From the NCBI GenBank assembly GCA_945883695.1, contig CAMCYK010000001.1, forward strand, positions 1 through 64,000: a stretch of 64,000 bases of DNA. The letters run 5' to 3'. The notes beneath the pieces were generated by a model. That model searched no databases. It worked only from the letters and a program-made list of their open reading frames with translations, and was not told the DNA's origin. This document shows, one piece after another, positions 34,214-43,324 of the stretch. Position numbers and translations under genes: made by a program. Position 1 is the first letter of the stretch; each line of letters starts with the position of its first letter. Origin of the DNA: Akkermansia muciniphila. Lineage in GTDB: Bacteria; Verrucomicrobiota; Verrucomicrobiia; Verrucomicrobiales; Akkermansiaceae.

Positions 34214-36115
34214 TCAGGCCAGCGCGCCGAGTTCCTCCCAGCGGTGGTAGAGACGGGCGACCTCCGCTTTGGCGGCGTCGAGCTTGGCGACGAGGGCGGG
34301 GATTTCGGCGAACTGCTTCGCTTGGAATTCGGGATCGTTGAGCTGCCGCTCCAGCGCGGCGACGGTCTCTTCCGCGGCGAGGATGGTGTCCTCCATGCCG
34401 GCGAACTCCTTCTTCTCGGCAAGGGTGATCTTGCGGGCTTTCACGGTGGCGGCGGGCGCGGCCTTTTGCCGCGCCGCGACGTCGCGGGCGGCGGCCTGGG
34501 CGTGCAGCCGCTGGACCTGCTCGCGGGCCTGGCGCTTTTCGAGGTAGTAGGAGTAGTTGCCCGGCTGGACGACCACGCCGTGGTCCTCGAAGGCGATCAC
34601 CTGGTCGCAGACGCGGTCGAGGAAGTAGCGGTCGTGGGAGACGACCAGCACGCAGCCGTCGAAGTCGGCGAGCGCCTCTTCCAGCATCCGCAGCGAGGGC
34701 AGGTCGAGGTCGTTGGTCGGCTCGTCGAGCACCAGCAGGTTGCCGCCGGTCTTGAGCACCTTGGCCAGCATCAGCCGCGCGCGCTCGCCGCCGGAGAGCA
34801 GATCGACCCGCTCGTTGATCCGGCGGTCGTCGAACAGGAAGCGGCGGAGGTAATTCCGCGCGCCGAGCATCTGGTTGCCGAACTGGACCTTCTCCTGGCC
34901 GTCGGAAATCTCGTCTAACAGCGAGCCGGTGCCGTCGAGCGCCATCCGGGTCTGGTCGATGTAGTTGATGCGGACCTTCTTGCCGATCACCGCCGTGCCT
35001 TCGCCCGGCTCGAGCTGGCCGAGGCAGACTTTCAGCAGGGTGGTCTTGCCCGCGCCGTTGCGGCCGACGATGCCGGTGCACTGGCCGGCCTCGAGCTTGA
35101 GGTCGAGGTGGCGGAACAGCCAGCGCGGGGAGGCGGCGCTGCCGACGTTGACCCCGGCCTGTTCCAGTTCGACGACGATGTTCCCGAGTTCCGGCGGCGG
35201 CGGGATGAGCAGGTCCATCTCGCGCTCTTCCGGCGGGGCTTCCAGGCCTTCGATCGCGTAGAACTGGTCGAGCCGGTGGCGCGACTTGGTGCCGCGGGCT
35301 TTCACGCCGGAGCGGACCCAGTCGAGTTCCTCGCGCAGGAAGCGCTGGCGGCGGCGCTCGGTCTGCTCGGCGATCTGGTTGCGGACGGCCTTCGACTCGA
35401 GGTAGGCGGTGTAGTTGCCGGGGTGGGAGAAGGCCTTGCCGTAGTCGATCTCGATGATCCGGGTGGCGATGACGTCGAGGAAGTAGCGGTCGTGGGTGAC
35501 GAAGATCACCGCGCCGGAGTAGCCCTTGAGGAAGTCCTCCAGCCAGCGGATCGAGTCGGCGTCGAGGTGGTTGGTCGGCTCGTCGAGCAAAAGCAGGTCG
35601 GGCTGCGAGGCGAGCGCGCGGCAGAGGGCGACGCGGCGCTTTTCTCCGCCGGACAGGGTGGCGACCGGGGCGTCGAGCGGCGGGGTGCCGAGGGCGGTGG
35701 CGGTCGCCTTGATCCGGGAGTCGAGATTCCAGCCGTCGGCGTGGTCGATCAGGTGCAGCAGGTCGGACAGCTCGGCATCGGAGCCGTCGCCGTTCTCGTA
35801 GCGGCGGATCGCGTCGACCACGTCGGAGGCGCCGGCGGCGATGTTCTCGTGGACGCTGAGGGTGAGATCGAGCTCGAACTCCTGCGGCAGGTAGCCGACG
35901 CGGAGCGCGCGGCGGAGCGAGATTTCGCCGGAGTCGGCTTTCTGCGCGCCGGTCAGGATTTTCAGCAGGGAGGTCTTGCCACAGCCGTTTTTGCCGACCA
36001 TGCCGACCTTTTCCCCGGCCGAAACGGCGAGGGTCACGCCGTCGAGCAGCGTCTGGTAGCCGTAGGTCAGGCGGATTTCGTTGGCGGAGAGCAGGGCGGA
36101 CACGCGGCGGACCAT
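34214..36115 (-). CDS. uup: ABC-F family ATPase (Uup-like)
   Basis: The start at 36115 (MVRRVSALLS) gives 633 residues. Two tandem ABC domains are present. The first has Walker A GKNGCGKTS, signature LSGGEKRRVALCRAL and Walker B LLLLDEPTNHLD. The second has Walker A GRNGAGKTT, signature LSGGERARLMLAKVL and Walker B LLVLDEPTNDLD. There is no membrane domain. A linker with charged helices separates the domains, and the C-terminal 90 residues (ITLAEKKEFAGMEDTILAAE) form the coiled coil typical of Uup. ABC-F proteins act on ribosomes, and Uup also affects DNA stability. The open frame upstream of 36115 is not protein-like. It stands alone, with a palindromic AT-richer element upstream. Confidence 0.92.
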   Translation of the reverse strand: MVRRVSALLSANEIRLTYGYQTLLDGVTLAVSAGEKVGMVGKNGCGKTSLLKILTGAQKADSGEISLRRALRVGYLPQEFELDLTLSVHENIAAGASDVVDAIRRYENGDGSDAELSDLLHLIDHADGWNLDSRIKATATALGTPPLDAPVATLSGGEKRRVALCRALASQPDLLLLDEPTNHLDADSIRWLEDFLKGYSGAVIFVTHDRYFLDVIATRIIEIDYGKAFSHPGNYTAYLESKAVRNQIAEQTERRRQRFLREELDWVRSGVKARGTKSRHRLDQFYAIEGLEAPPEEREMDLLIPPPPELGNIVVELEQAGVNVGSAASPRWLFRHLDLKLEAGQCTGIVGRNGAGKTTLLKVCLGQLEPGEGTAVIGKKVRINYIDQTRMALDGTGSLLDEISDGQEKVQFGNQMLGARNYLRRFLFDDRRINERVDLLSGGERARLMLAKVLKTGGNLLVLDEPTNDLDLPSLRMLEEALADFDGCVLVVSHDRYFLDRVCDQVIAFEDHGVVVQPGNYSYYLEKRQAREQVQRLHAQAAARDVAARQKAAPAATVKARKITLAEKKEFAGMEDTILAAEETVAALERQLNDPEFQAKQFAEIPALVAKLDAAKAEVARLYHRWEELGALA

Positions 36116-36215
36116 GTACGGCGCAGGCGGAACGTCCAACCTAGAAACCGCTTGAAGGGAACGAACCGCGGAGGCGCGGAGGGAAGGTCGGGCACGATGG
36201 CTTGGCGTCATGCCG

Positions 36216-36358
36216 ATGGATCACGGATTTGCGGATTAGACGGATTTACGGATTTGGAGATCAGGCTGAATTGGAAGAAAACCGACTCTGATGGAGGCTT
36301 TTCCATTCAACGCAACTCATTCATAATCCGTAAAGTCCGTTAAATCCGTCAATCCATG
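36216..36358. repeat. Low-GC palindromic repeat element
   Basis: Left arm 36216-36255 (repeats of CGGATTT/CGGATTA about every 8-9 bases) and right arm 36322-36358 (AATCCGTAAAGTCCGTTAAA and on) are imperfect inverted repeats around a 65-bp loop. The element is markedly less GC-rich than the genome and ends exactly at the stop codon of the truncated toxin gene. A related ACCGCGGAGGCGCGGAG motif lies just to its left at about 36166. Confidence 0.85.
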
Positions 36359-36553
36359 TTAGTTGCTCGACCTATCTTGGCGCGTAGAAACCTCAAAGGC
36401 ACTGTACAAAAGCCTGCCGACCTTCCTGAAGTGCAACGAAGGGTGCCGCGGGTCGGCTTTGAGGAAGGCGTAGTTCTCGTCGGCCAGCCGCTGGAGGTTT
36501 TCGGGAAGCTGTTCGGAGGCCTGCCAGAATCGCGGCGTCGTGCGGTGCCTCAC
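36359..36553 (-). pseudogene. RelE/ParE-superfamily toxin, truncated
   Basis: A 64-residue frame begins with FWQASEQLPENLQRLADENY and reads on to ADPRHPSLHFRKVGR, the N-terminal half of a ParE/RelE-type toxin, which usually has about 85-95 residues. The start overlaps the antitoxin stop by four bases (ATGA), the standard toxin-antitoxin arrangement. The last 20 codons do not look like the toxin's C-terminal strands, and the stop lies exactly at the edge of the palindromic element. The C-terminal strands with catalytic residues are therefore missing and the toxin is probably inactive. Confidence 0.6.
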
Positions 36554-36750
36554 AGGTCCCGGCAGCGCCCCTCCCGCAGGTCGCGGATTGCTTCATCCGT
36601 TAGGTCGTCGAGATGCCCGGCGACGGCATCCGCCTCGATTTGTTTGTCCCACACCGCGGCATCGTATTGGCAAAACCACGCCCGGAAGGCGGAGAGCTCG
36701 TGCCGGGATAGCTTGCAAATGGCGGACTCAATCTCGCGAACGCTGCTCAT
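36550..36750 (-). CDS. Type II antitoxin (partner of truncated toxin)
   Basis: This 66-residue protein with MSSVREIESAICKLSRHEL and AFRAWFCQYDAAVWDKQIE, then LREGRC near the end, matches the small alpha-helical antitoxins encoded before ParE/RelE toxins. An N-terminal AbrB- or Arc-like DNA-binding part is not obvious. It precedes the truncated toxin with a four-base overlap and lies 125 bp before htpG on the opposite strand. It would repress its own operon and neutralise the toxin. With the toxin broken, the antitoxin is probably a remnant or protects against related toxins. Confidence 0.72.
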   Translation of the reverse strand: MSSVREIESAICKLSRHELSAFRAWFCQYDAAVWDKQIEADAVAGHLDDLTDEAIRDLREGRCRDL

Positions 36751-36875
36751 GGCTGGCGAATAACGAGTTGGAGATTCAGGGCAAGAGAGGAACGTTCGCC
36801 GGGCGGATCCCGCGCTACTCCTTTGACAGCCGGGAATTGCCCGCTACTTTCGCCGCCCCAACCCCTCACACTCCC

Positions 36876-38720
36876 ATGAGCGAAGCCATTCTCGAAACGC
36901 ACTCTTTCCAGGCCGAAATCAAGCAGCTGCTCGATCTGGTCGTCCACTCCCTCTACACCGACCGCGAGATTTTCCTGCGCGAACTGATCTCGAACGCGTC
37001 GGACTCCCAGGAGAAACTCCGCCACCTGCAGGGCACCGAGAAGGACATCCACGACGCCGCGCTGCCGCTGGAAATCCACATCACCACCGACACGGAGGCG
37101 AAGACGCTGACGATCGCCGACCACGGGATCGGGATGACCCGCGGCGAGCTGGTGGAGAACCTCGGCACCATCGCCCACTCGGGAACCAAGGCCTTCCTCA
37201 CCGCGATGAAGGACAGCGGGAACTCGCCGGCCAACATGATCGGCCAGTTCGGCGTCGGCTTTTACTCGGCTTTCATGGTGGCGGACAAGGTGGAGGTCTT
37301 CACCCGCAGCTGGCGCGGGAACGGCGAGGAGCTGCTGTGGACCAGCGACGGCGTCAGCGGATACTCGATCGAGGAAGCCAGCGGTCTGCAGCGCGGGGTG
37401 AAGGTCGTGCTCCACCTCAAGGAAGAGCACGCCGAGTATTCGGAGGAAGCACGGGTGAAGCACCTGATCGAACGCTACAGCAACTTCGTCGGCTTCCCGA
37501 TCCTGCTCAACGGCGAGCGCATCAACCAGGTCGAGGCGCTGTGGTTGAAGAACAAGTCCGACGTCAGCGAGGAGGAATACAAGGCCTTCTACCAGTTCAC
37601 CTGTCACGCCTACAACGATCCGACCTACCGCCTCCACTTCAGCGCCGACGCGCCGATCGCGATCAACGCGCTGGTGTTCGTCCCGGAGGAAAACATGGAG
37701 CGCTGGGGGATGAACAAGACCGAGCCGGCGGTCGCGCTCTACTGTAAGAAGGTGCTGATCGACCCCTCGCCGAAGGGATTGCTGCCGGACTGGATGCGCT
37801 TCCTCAAGGGGGTGATCGACAGTGCCGACCTGCCGCTGAACATCTCGCGCGAGACGATGCAGGACAGCGCGCTGGTCAAGAAGCTGGGCAGCGTGATCAG
37901 CAAGCGGGTGGTCAAGATGTTTGAGAAGGAGTCCGAGGCGGATCCGGAGAAATACCAGGCCTTCTACAGGAAGTTCGACCGCTTTTTCAAGGAAGGCGTG
38001 GCGATGGATTATGCCAACAAGGACGGACTGGCGAAGCTGCTGCGCTTCGAGTCGTCGATGACCGAGGACGGCAAGCTCTCGAGTTTCGCCGACTACCTGA
38101 CCCGCGCCAAGGACGGCCAGGACAAGATTTACTATCTGGTCGGCGCGAGCCGCGCGCAGCTGGAAACGAGTCCCTACGTCGAGGCCTTCAAGGCGCGCGG
38201 GCTCGAGGTCATCTACTTCACCGACGCGGTCGATGAATACGTCGTCGAAACGCTCGGCGAGTTCGAGGGCAAGAAGCTGGTGAGCATCAGTCACGCCGGC
38301 GTCGAGCTCGACGACAGCGACGCGGAAGGCGAGGCGCTCGGCGCGGAGGAGACTGAAAAGCTGTGCGCCTTTCTGAAGGAGGAGCTGGGCGACAAGATCA
38401 CCGCGGTGGCCAGCGGCAAGCGGCTGGTCGACAGCCCGGTGATCGCGCTGGTGCCGCAGGACGGGATGACGCCGCAGATGCGGCGGATGATGAAGGCGAT
38501 GGACGAGAACTTCAAAGACGAGGTGAAGGTCGAGCTGGAGATCAACCCGCGGCACCCGCTGGTGAAGAAGCTGGCCGAGACGAGCACGACCAATCCGGAG
38601 CTGGCGAAGATGGTAGCCAGCCAGTTGCTCGACAACGCGCTGATCGCCGCCGGCCTGCTCGATGACGCGCGCGACACCGTGAAGCGGATGAACGCGCTGA
38701 TGGAGAAGGCGATGGGGTAG
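36876..38720 (+). CDS. htpG: Hsp90-family molecular chaperone HtpG
   Basis: The start at 36876 (MSEAIL) gives 614 residues, normal for HtpG; the open frame upstream is not protein-like. The N-terminal GHKL ATPase domain has SLYTDREIFLRELISNASD (helix 1, catalytic Glu and Asn), DHGIGMT, IAHSGTKAFL and the lid GQFGVGFYSAF. The middle domain has NISRETMQDS and a catalytic Arg region. A C-terminal dimerisation domain follows, and no MEEVD tail is present, as usual in bacteria. It works in the cytoplasm in protein folding under stress. The neighbours are unrelated. It is convergent with the PVC cytochrome, whose stop is six bases away. Confidence 0.97.
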   Translation: MSEAILETHSFQAEIKQLLDLVVHSLYTDREIFLRELISNASDSQEKLRHLQGTEKDIHDAALPLEIHITTDTEAKTLTIADHGIGMTRGELVENLGTIAHSGTKAFLTAMKDSGNSPANMIGQFGVGFYSAFMVADKVEVFTRSWRGNGEELLWTSDGVSGYSIEEASGLQRGVKVVLHLKEEHAEYSEEARVKHLIERYSNFVGFPILLNGERINQVEALWLKNKSDVSEEEYKAFYQFTCHAYNDPTYRLHFSADAPIAINALVFVPEENMERWGMNKTEPAVALYCKKVLIDPSPKGLLPDWMRFLKGVIDSADLPLNISRETMQDSALVKKLGSVISKRVVKMFEKESEADPEKYQAFYRKFDRFFKEGVAMDYANKDGLAKLLRFESSMTEDGKLSSFADYLTRAKDGQDKIYYLVGASRAQLETSPYVEAFKARGLEVIYFTDAVDEYVVETLGEFEGKKLVSISHAGVELDDSDAEGEALGAEETEKLCAFLKEELGDKITAVASGKRLVDSPVIALVPQDGMTPQMRRMMKAMDENFKDEVKVELEINPRHPLVKKLAETSTTNPELAKMVASQLLDNALIAAGLLDDARDTVKRMNALMEKAMG

Positions 38721-38726
38721 TCGTGA

Positions 38727-41021
38727 TTACTTCAACTCCGCCGCGGTCCAAGGCCGCCCCGTCCGGTCCTTGCTGGCCGCGCGCTGCTTCTTCACGAAGT
38801 CGGCGGTGACCGCCGGGGCCTTGTTGCCCCATTCGTTGCGGACGTAGGTGGCGACGTCGGCCAGCTTCTGGTCGGTGAACATCGGATTCGCGCCGAGGGC
38901 CGGCATTTCGGCGGTGGTCGTGTAGGTCTGGCCGGCGACCTCGATCGGGCCGGTGATGCCGTGCAGCATGATCTGGATCAGCAGATCCGGCTTGCCGGTG
39001 ACCCACTCGGACGGGGCGAGCGGCGGGCCGAGAGCCTGGACGCCGGAGCCGTCGGGGCCGTGGCAGCTGAAGCAGATGGCTTCACCGACGTAGAGCGCCT
39101 TGCCGCGCTCCCACGAGGCGAGTTCGGCGCCCTTGAGCGGCGGGCCTTTCGGACCCTTGGCGGAGGCGTTTTTCTCGCCCTGGTCGAGCCAGGCGACCAT
39201 CGCCTTGTCCTGCGGGTCGGCGAGGGCCTTGAAGGCGGCCTCGTGACCGTGCAGTCCGGAGATCGCGGCTTCGCGGACGAAGCGGGTCCGCGGCTGGTCC
39301 TTGAGCAGCGCGGCGAGCGCTTCCAGCGACTTGGGAGAGCCGGCGGCGGCGAGGGCGCGGGCGAGGTAGGGCGCCGCTTCGGGCGCGGCCGGCTTGAGGG
39401 CGGCGAGCCCGGATTCGAGCTTGGCCAGTTCCGCCGCGGAAAGACGGCTGGAGGCCCACAAGGCGGAGGACTGGACCTTCGGATCCTGGTCTTTCAACGC
39501 CTCGACCAGATGCTCGGCTTTCAACTCTCCCATCCCCTCCAGCGACCAGATCGCGTGGACCCGGGCCACCGGCTGGCCGTTGGCGGCGAGCTTGGCGAGG
39601 AAGGGGACGGTGGCGGGATCCTTGCGGTCGACCAGCACGCGCTGGGCGGTCTCGCGGTGCCACGAGTTCGCGTGCATCAGCATTTTCACAAGGTCCAGAC
39701 CTTGCAGCGCGCCGATGTCGACCTTCGGCTCGAGCTTGCCGGAACTACTACGGACGCGGTAGATGCGGCCGTGGCCGAAGCCCGGCTTGTCGAGCCCGCG
39801 GGCGAGGTGCTGCTTGCGCAGGTAGCTGGTCTGGTAGGTCTTGTGCTGGATGATGCCGTGATACATGTCGACGACATAGAGCGAGCCGTCCGGCGCGGTG
39901 TAGGCGTTGACCGGGCGGAAGCGCTCGTCGGTGGAGGCGAGGAATTCCTTCTCGCCGAGCGGATGGCTGCCGGATTGCTTGCCGTCCTTCTCGTCGATCT
40001 TGACCGCCTTGACCAGATTGGCGACCGACTCGGTGGCGAATCCGGTGCCATACCAGGTCTTCGGGAAATTGGTGCCGCGATAGATCGTCGGGCCGGCGAC
40101 CGCGGTGCAATTGATCAGCTTGTGGGTCTTCGGGTCGAGCGTCTGCTCGTTGTAGCCGTTCGACTTCGCCATGTAGGCGCGGTTGACGGCCGGCGTCACC
40201 CGGATCGGCCAGGTGCGGTTGCTGCCGAGCGCGTTCTGATCGCTGTATTTCGGCTTCACCGCCGGGTTGGCGGTCAGCAGGTTCGGGGCGAGGCTTTCAC
40301 CGAACAGATAGGCCGAGTTGTGGTTGTGGTAAAGGCGGCCCCAGTCGTCGCGGGAGATGCCCCACTGGCCGCGGAAGAAGGTCGGCTCGATCACCCATTT
40401 GCCATCGACGCGGCGCAGGCGTTTGTCGGACTTGGCGAGATAAAGGTAGTTGTCGAGGTTCGGCATCAGGCCGTTTGGCTTGTGCTCGACGTTGCCGCCG
40501 CCGTTGAATTTGCCGTCGATCACTTCCGGCTCGCCGACCGGCTTCAGGCCGTCGCGCTTGGCCCACATCAGCCGGTGCTCGTCGAGGAAGAGGATGCCGT
40601 CGTCGAAGACGGTCACGGCGCGGGGGAGCAGGACCTTGTCGAGGAAGACGGTTTTCTTGTCCATCTTGCCGTCGCCGTCGCTGTCTTCCAGCACGCTGAT
40701 CCGGCCTTCGGGGATGTCCTCGCCCTTGCCGTCGATGTCGGGCATGTAGCCGCGCATTTCGCAGACCCAGATGCGGCCGGCGGGATCGAAGTCGAGGCAG
40801 ACCGGCTTGTCGACGAGGGGCTCGGTGGCGACCGGTTCGATGACGAACCCGGGGGCGAGCTGGAAGCTTTTCAGCGCGTCTTCCACCGACAGCACCGGCG
40901 ACGGCGGGATCTCGCTTTCGGGCACGACCGCGGCCATGTTGTCGTGTCCTTTGCGATCACCCTGCTGGGCAGCGAGCGGAAGGGTGGAAATGAGGGCGGC
41001 GGCGAGAAATTGCGGGCGCAT
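38727..41021 (-). CDS. PVC-type dehydrogenase with HEAT repeats and CxxCH cytochrome domain
   Basis: This 764-residue secreted protein has a signal peptide (residues 1-18, LISTLPLAAQQ). Order: an N-terminal beta-propeller-like membrane-bound dehydrogenase domain (PVCLDFDPAGRIWVCEMRGY near residue 65, IYRGTNFPKTWYG, RPVNAYTAPDGSLYVVDMYH), then HEAT-like repeats (SLEGMGELKAEHLVEAL), then a C-terminal cytochrome c domain with one haem site CFSCH. Planctomycetes and Verrucomicrobia encode many of these proteins, probably to oxidise sugars or alcohols in the periplasm and pass electrons to the cytochrome. The substrate is unknown. It is divergent from the small lipoprotein gene at 41194. The stop is six bases from the end of htpG. 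Confidence 0.92.
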   Translation of the reverse strand: MRPQFLAAALISTLPLAAQQGDRKGHDNMAAVVPESEIPPSPVLSVEDALKSFQLAPGFVIEPVATEPLVDKPVCLDFDPAGRIWVCEMRGYMPDIDGKGEDIPEGRISVLEDSDGDGKMDKKTVFLDKVLLPRAVTVFDDGILFLDEHRLMWAKRDGLKPVGEPEVIDGKFNGGGNVEHKPNGLMPNLDNYLYLAKSDKRLRRVDGKWVIEPTFFRGQWGISRDDWGRLYHNHNSAYLFGESLAPNLLTANPAVKPKYSDQNALGSNRTWPIRVTPAVNRAYMAKSNGYNEQTLDPKTHKLINCTAVAGPTIYRGTNFPKTWYGTGFATESVANLVKAVKIDEKDGKQSGSHPLGEKEFLASTDERFRPVNAYTAPDGSLYVVDMYHGIIQHKTYQTSYLRKQHLARGLDKPGFGHGRIYRVRSSSGKLEPKVDIGALQGLDLVKMLMHANSWHRETAQRVLVDRKDPATVPFLAKLAANGQPVARVHAIWSLEGMGELKAEHLVEALKDQDPKVQSSALWASSRLSAAELAKLESGLAALKPAAPEAAPYLARALAAAGSPKSLEALAALLKDQPRTRFVREAAISGLHGHEAAFKALADPQDKAMVAWLDQGEKNASAKGPKGPPLKGAELASWERGKALYVGEAICFSCHGPDGSGVQALGPPLAPSEWVTGKPDLLIQIMLHGITGPIEVAGQTYTTTAEMPALGANPMFTDQKLADVATYVRNEWGNKAPAVTADFVKKQRAASKDRTGRPWTAAELK

Positions 41022-41193
41022 GTGCTTGGGTTTACGGGTGGGGCGGGCGGACTCTTCCCGGCCGGGGCTGAAAAGTCAAAATGTGTATGACAGGATCGCG
41101 GGACGGGTAAACTTCCATGGAGTGCCGGGATTTCAGGAACTCAAGGGGAAATCTCGCACTGGCCAAGCGGCGCGGAGGGTGCATGTTTGTTCC

Positions 41194-41526
41194 ATGAAGA
41201 AATCGTTTCTCCTGCTGCCCGTGATTCTGGCGTTCGTGTCCTGCGACAAAAGCCCGTCGGCTGCCGCGCCGAAAGCGGTGGAAGTCGACGAGCCGGCGGC
41301 CGATCCGAAGACCCCTGGCGAACGTCTCGACCGGGCGCTCCAGAAGACCGGGGAAGGGCTGCAGGTCGCCGGGGAGAAGACCGAGGAGGGCCTGAGGACC
41401 GCCAAGGAGAAGACCGAGGCGGGGCTGGACAAGGCGGCGGAAGCGACCGGTAGATTCCTCAGGGAGGTGGGCGAGAAGATCGAGGAGCAGGCCGAGAAGC
41501 CGGTGCCGCCGGCGGAAGAGCCCTGA
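41194..41526 (+). CDS. Small lipoprotein with charged amphipathic repeats
   Basis: This 110-residue protein starts at 41194 with a lipoprotein signal (MKKSFLLLPVILAF) and lipobox FVSC with Cys17. The mature part carries three to four units of an 11-residue pattern such as GEGLQVAGEKT, EEGLRTAKEKT, EAGLDKAAEAT. This predicts a single amphipathic helix like LEA-type or apolipoprotein-type repeats. It may coat or tether membranes or bind the outer membrane, but no function is known. It is divergent from the PVC cytochrome. The longer upstream frame is not used. A 29-bp repeat lies downstream. Confidence 0.78.
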   Translation: MKKSFLLLPVILAFVSCDKSPSAAAPKAVEVDEPAADPKTPGERLDRALQKTGEGLQVAGEKTEEGLRTAKEKTEAGLDKAAEATGRFLREVGEKIEEQAEKPVPPAEEP

Positions 41527-41561
41527 GGGTGCGCGCGCGCGGTGGCCTCGGGCCGCAGGCC

Positions 41562-41590
41562 ACCGGGGGCGCGGAGGCTCCGCCCCGCAG
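41562..41590. repeat. 29-bp GC-rich repeat, copy 2
   Basis: Identical to 17988-18016 and likewise intergenic. Here it lies 36 bp after the stop of the small lipoprotein gene, so the hairpin could terminate its transcription. Confidence 0.85.
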
Positions 41591-41713
41591 AGTGGTCCAT
41601 TCGCTCCGCCGCCCGTTCCAGCCTGCATTGCCAAAACAAGCCGTCCCCTGGCTTCTGCGGGCCGGAGGCCCCCAGTGGTGGCTCCCACCCCGGTGCCGGC
41701 GTTTTCCAAGCGG

Positions 41714-43243
41714 TCAGAGCATCGCCTTGAAGCTCGCGAGCGCGTCGGCGTAGGTCGCGGCCAGCGAGGCGTCCGGCTCCACCCTGGAGCCGGCGGCGGG
41801 CTTGCAGAAATCGGCGCTGAGGCGGGCGAGGTCGTGGCCGCAGGCATGGGCGGCGCGCAGGGCGGCGCCGAGACCGGCCCCGTTGGCGATCGCGAAACGC
41901 TCGACCGGGGCTTGAAAAATATTGGCGACCAGTTGGGCGATGCCGTCATTTTGCGACGCACCGCCGGTCAGGCGGATCAAGCCGGCCTTCTCGCCAATCC
42001 ACTGGCTGTGGAGGCGCATGTTGAGGAACTGGCCTTCGAGCAGGGCGCGGACCTGGACGGCCGCCGGGGCGTCGGCGGGGAAATTCCTCACCGGGCCGTC
42101 GAAGTCGCGGCGCGGGGTGATTTCAGGACCGAAGAAGGGGAGCATCAACCTGCCCTCATTGCCGGCGGGCGTGAGGGCGAGGCCGTCCACGTCGAAGGCG
42201 GACCAGTCGAGTCCGCAGGTGTCGCGCAGCGCCTCGCGGGCCAGCGAGCCGTTGCGGAAACAGATCAACGACATGAAGCCGCCGGCCGGATTGCCGAAGA
42301 CATGGCCGAAGCCCTGCGGGTCGGTGACCGGCTTTTCCATCGCGGCGAAGAACGTGTCGGAGGTGCCGAGCGAGATCACGATGGTGCCGGGCGCGGTGGC
42401 ACCCATGCCGACCAGCGAGGAAGGATTGTCGCCGGTCGAAAGGACAACCTGGCAGTCCGGCGAGAGGCCGAACTTCTCGACGAAGTATTCCGACACGAAG
42501 CCGGCGATGGTGGTGCCGGCGGCGGCGGGCGGAAGCTTGGCGCGGAGGTCCGGCGCGGTGGCGTCGAGCAGGGCGTCATCCCAGCCGAGGGTCTGCAAGT
42601 TCAGCAGGTTCATGCCCGCGCCGTCGCCGTGGTCGATGGCGATCGACTTGCCGGCGAGGACCGAGCCGACGAAAGAGCTCACGAGGTGGATGACGGCGGT
42701 CTTTTCGTAGGCGGCGGGGTCCTGCTTGAAGAAGCGGCGGATCTGCGGGCCGGTGAAGCGCTCGACGGCGATCGAGCCGGACTTGCGGCAGACCTCGGCA
42801 TTGCCGCCGACCGCCGCGGCGATCTCGGCGCACTCGGCGCCGGTCGAGGTGTCCATCCAGATCGGCGCGGTGGCGCGGGTGAGGGCGCCGGAAAGCTGGC
42901 CTTCGAGCGATCCGGCGGCCTTCAGCGAACCAAGGCGGGATTCCAAGGTGTCGTCGAAGTAGAGCGAGCCGTGCTGCTGGCCGGAGCAGGCGACGGCGAT
43001 GACGGGGGAAAGGTCGAAGCCGTCGGCGAGCTGTTGGAAAACCAGGTCGAGCGCCTCCATCCACATCCGCGGGTCGGCGTGGACCTCGCCGTCCCTGCCG
43101 CCGGGGAGGAAGCCGCTGGGCGACTTGTAGGCGGGCAGGGCGCTGCCGAAGTTCACTGAGGCCTCGCGGACGATCGCGCCGCTGGCGGGGTCGATGACAA
43201 GGGCGGAGAGCGACTGGGTGGAGGAATCGAGGCCGAGGAACAT
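41714..43243 (-). CDS. xylB: Xylulokinase, FGGY family
   Basis: This 509-residue sugar kinase converts D-xylulose to D-xylulose 5-phosphate. An N-terminal LGLDSSTQSLSALVID (phosphate-1 motif, residues 3-18) is followed by ACSGQQHG near residue 88 and the APIWMDTST segment. This form of the motif is like the eukaryotic-type XylB branch. DHGDGAGMNLL and STGDNPSSLVGMG (ATP-site) follow, then GTSDTFF. Cytoplasmic, no signal peptide. No isomerase (xylA) or transporter lies nearby, so it may use xylulose from elsewhere. Upstream of its start is a heptamer array and a 44-residue small ORF on the same strand. Confidence 0.88.
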   Translation of the reverse strand: MFLGLDSSTQSLSALVIDPASGAIVREASVNFGSALPAYKSPSGFLPGGRDGEVHADPRMWMEALDLVFQQLADGFDLSPVIAVACSGQQHGSLYFDDTLESRLGSLKAAGSLEGQLSGALTRATAPIWMDTSTGAECAEIAAAVGGNAEVCRKSGSIAVERFTGPQIRRFFKQDPAAYEKTAVIHLVSSFVGSVLAGKSIAIDHGDGAGMNLLNLQTLGWDDALLDATAPDLRAKLPPAAAGTTIAGFVSEYFVEKFGLSPDCQVVLSTGDNPSSLVGMGATAPGTIVISLGTSDTFFAAMEKPVTDPQGFGHVFGNPAGGFMSLICFRNGSLAREALRDTCGLDWSAFDVDGLALTPAGNEGRLMLPFFGPEITPRRDFDGPVRNFPADAPAAVQVRALLEGQFLNMRLHSQWIGEKAGLIRLTGGASQNDGIAQLVANIFQAPVERFAIANGAGLGAALRAAHACGHDLARLSADFCKPAAGSRVEPDASLAATYADALASFKAML

Positions 43244-43253
43244 GCGCTTTAGA

Positions 43254-43281
43254 AACCAGAGGCAAGAGGCAAGAGACCAGA
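43254..43281. repeat. CAAGA-type heptamer array upstream of xylB
   Basis: Four 7-mers on the plus strand (AACCAGA, GGCAAGA, GGCAAGA, GACCAGA) start 11 bp before the xylB start codon. A related array is at 46022-46077, also immediately upstream of a minus-strand gene (creC). Confidence 0.8.
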
Positions 43282-43324
43282 AGGAAAAGCGGCATGATCG
43301 GCGCCCCAGTGGGGGGAAGGCTCT

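Noticed and set aside
36540..36875. Longer HtpG with a 112-residue N-terminal extension
   Set aside because: The extension is Arg/Pro-rich antisense of the toxin-antitoxin genes; Hsp90 homology begins at the ATG at 36876.
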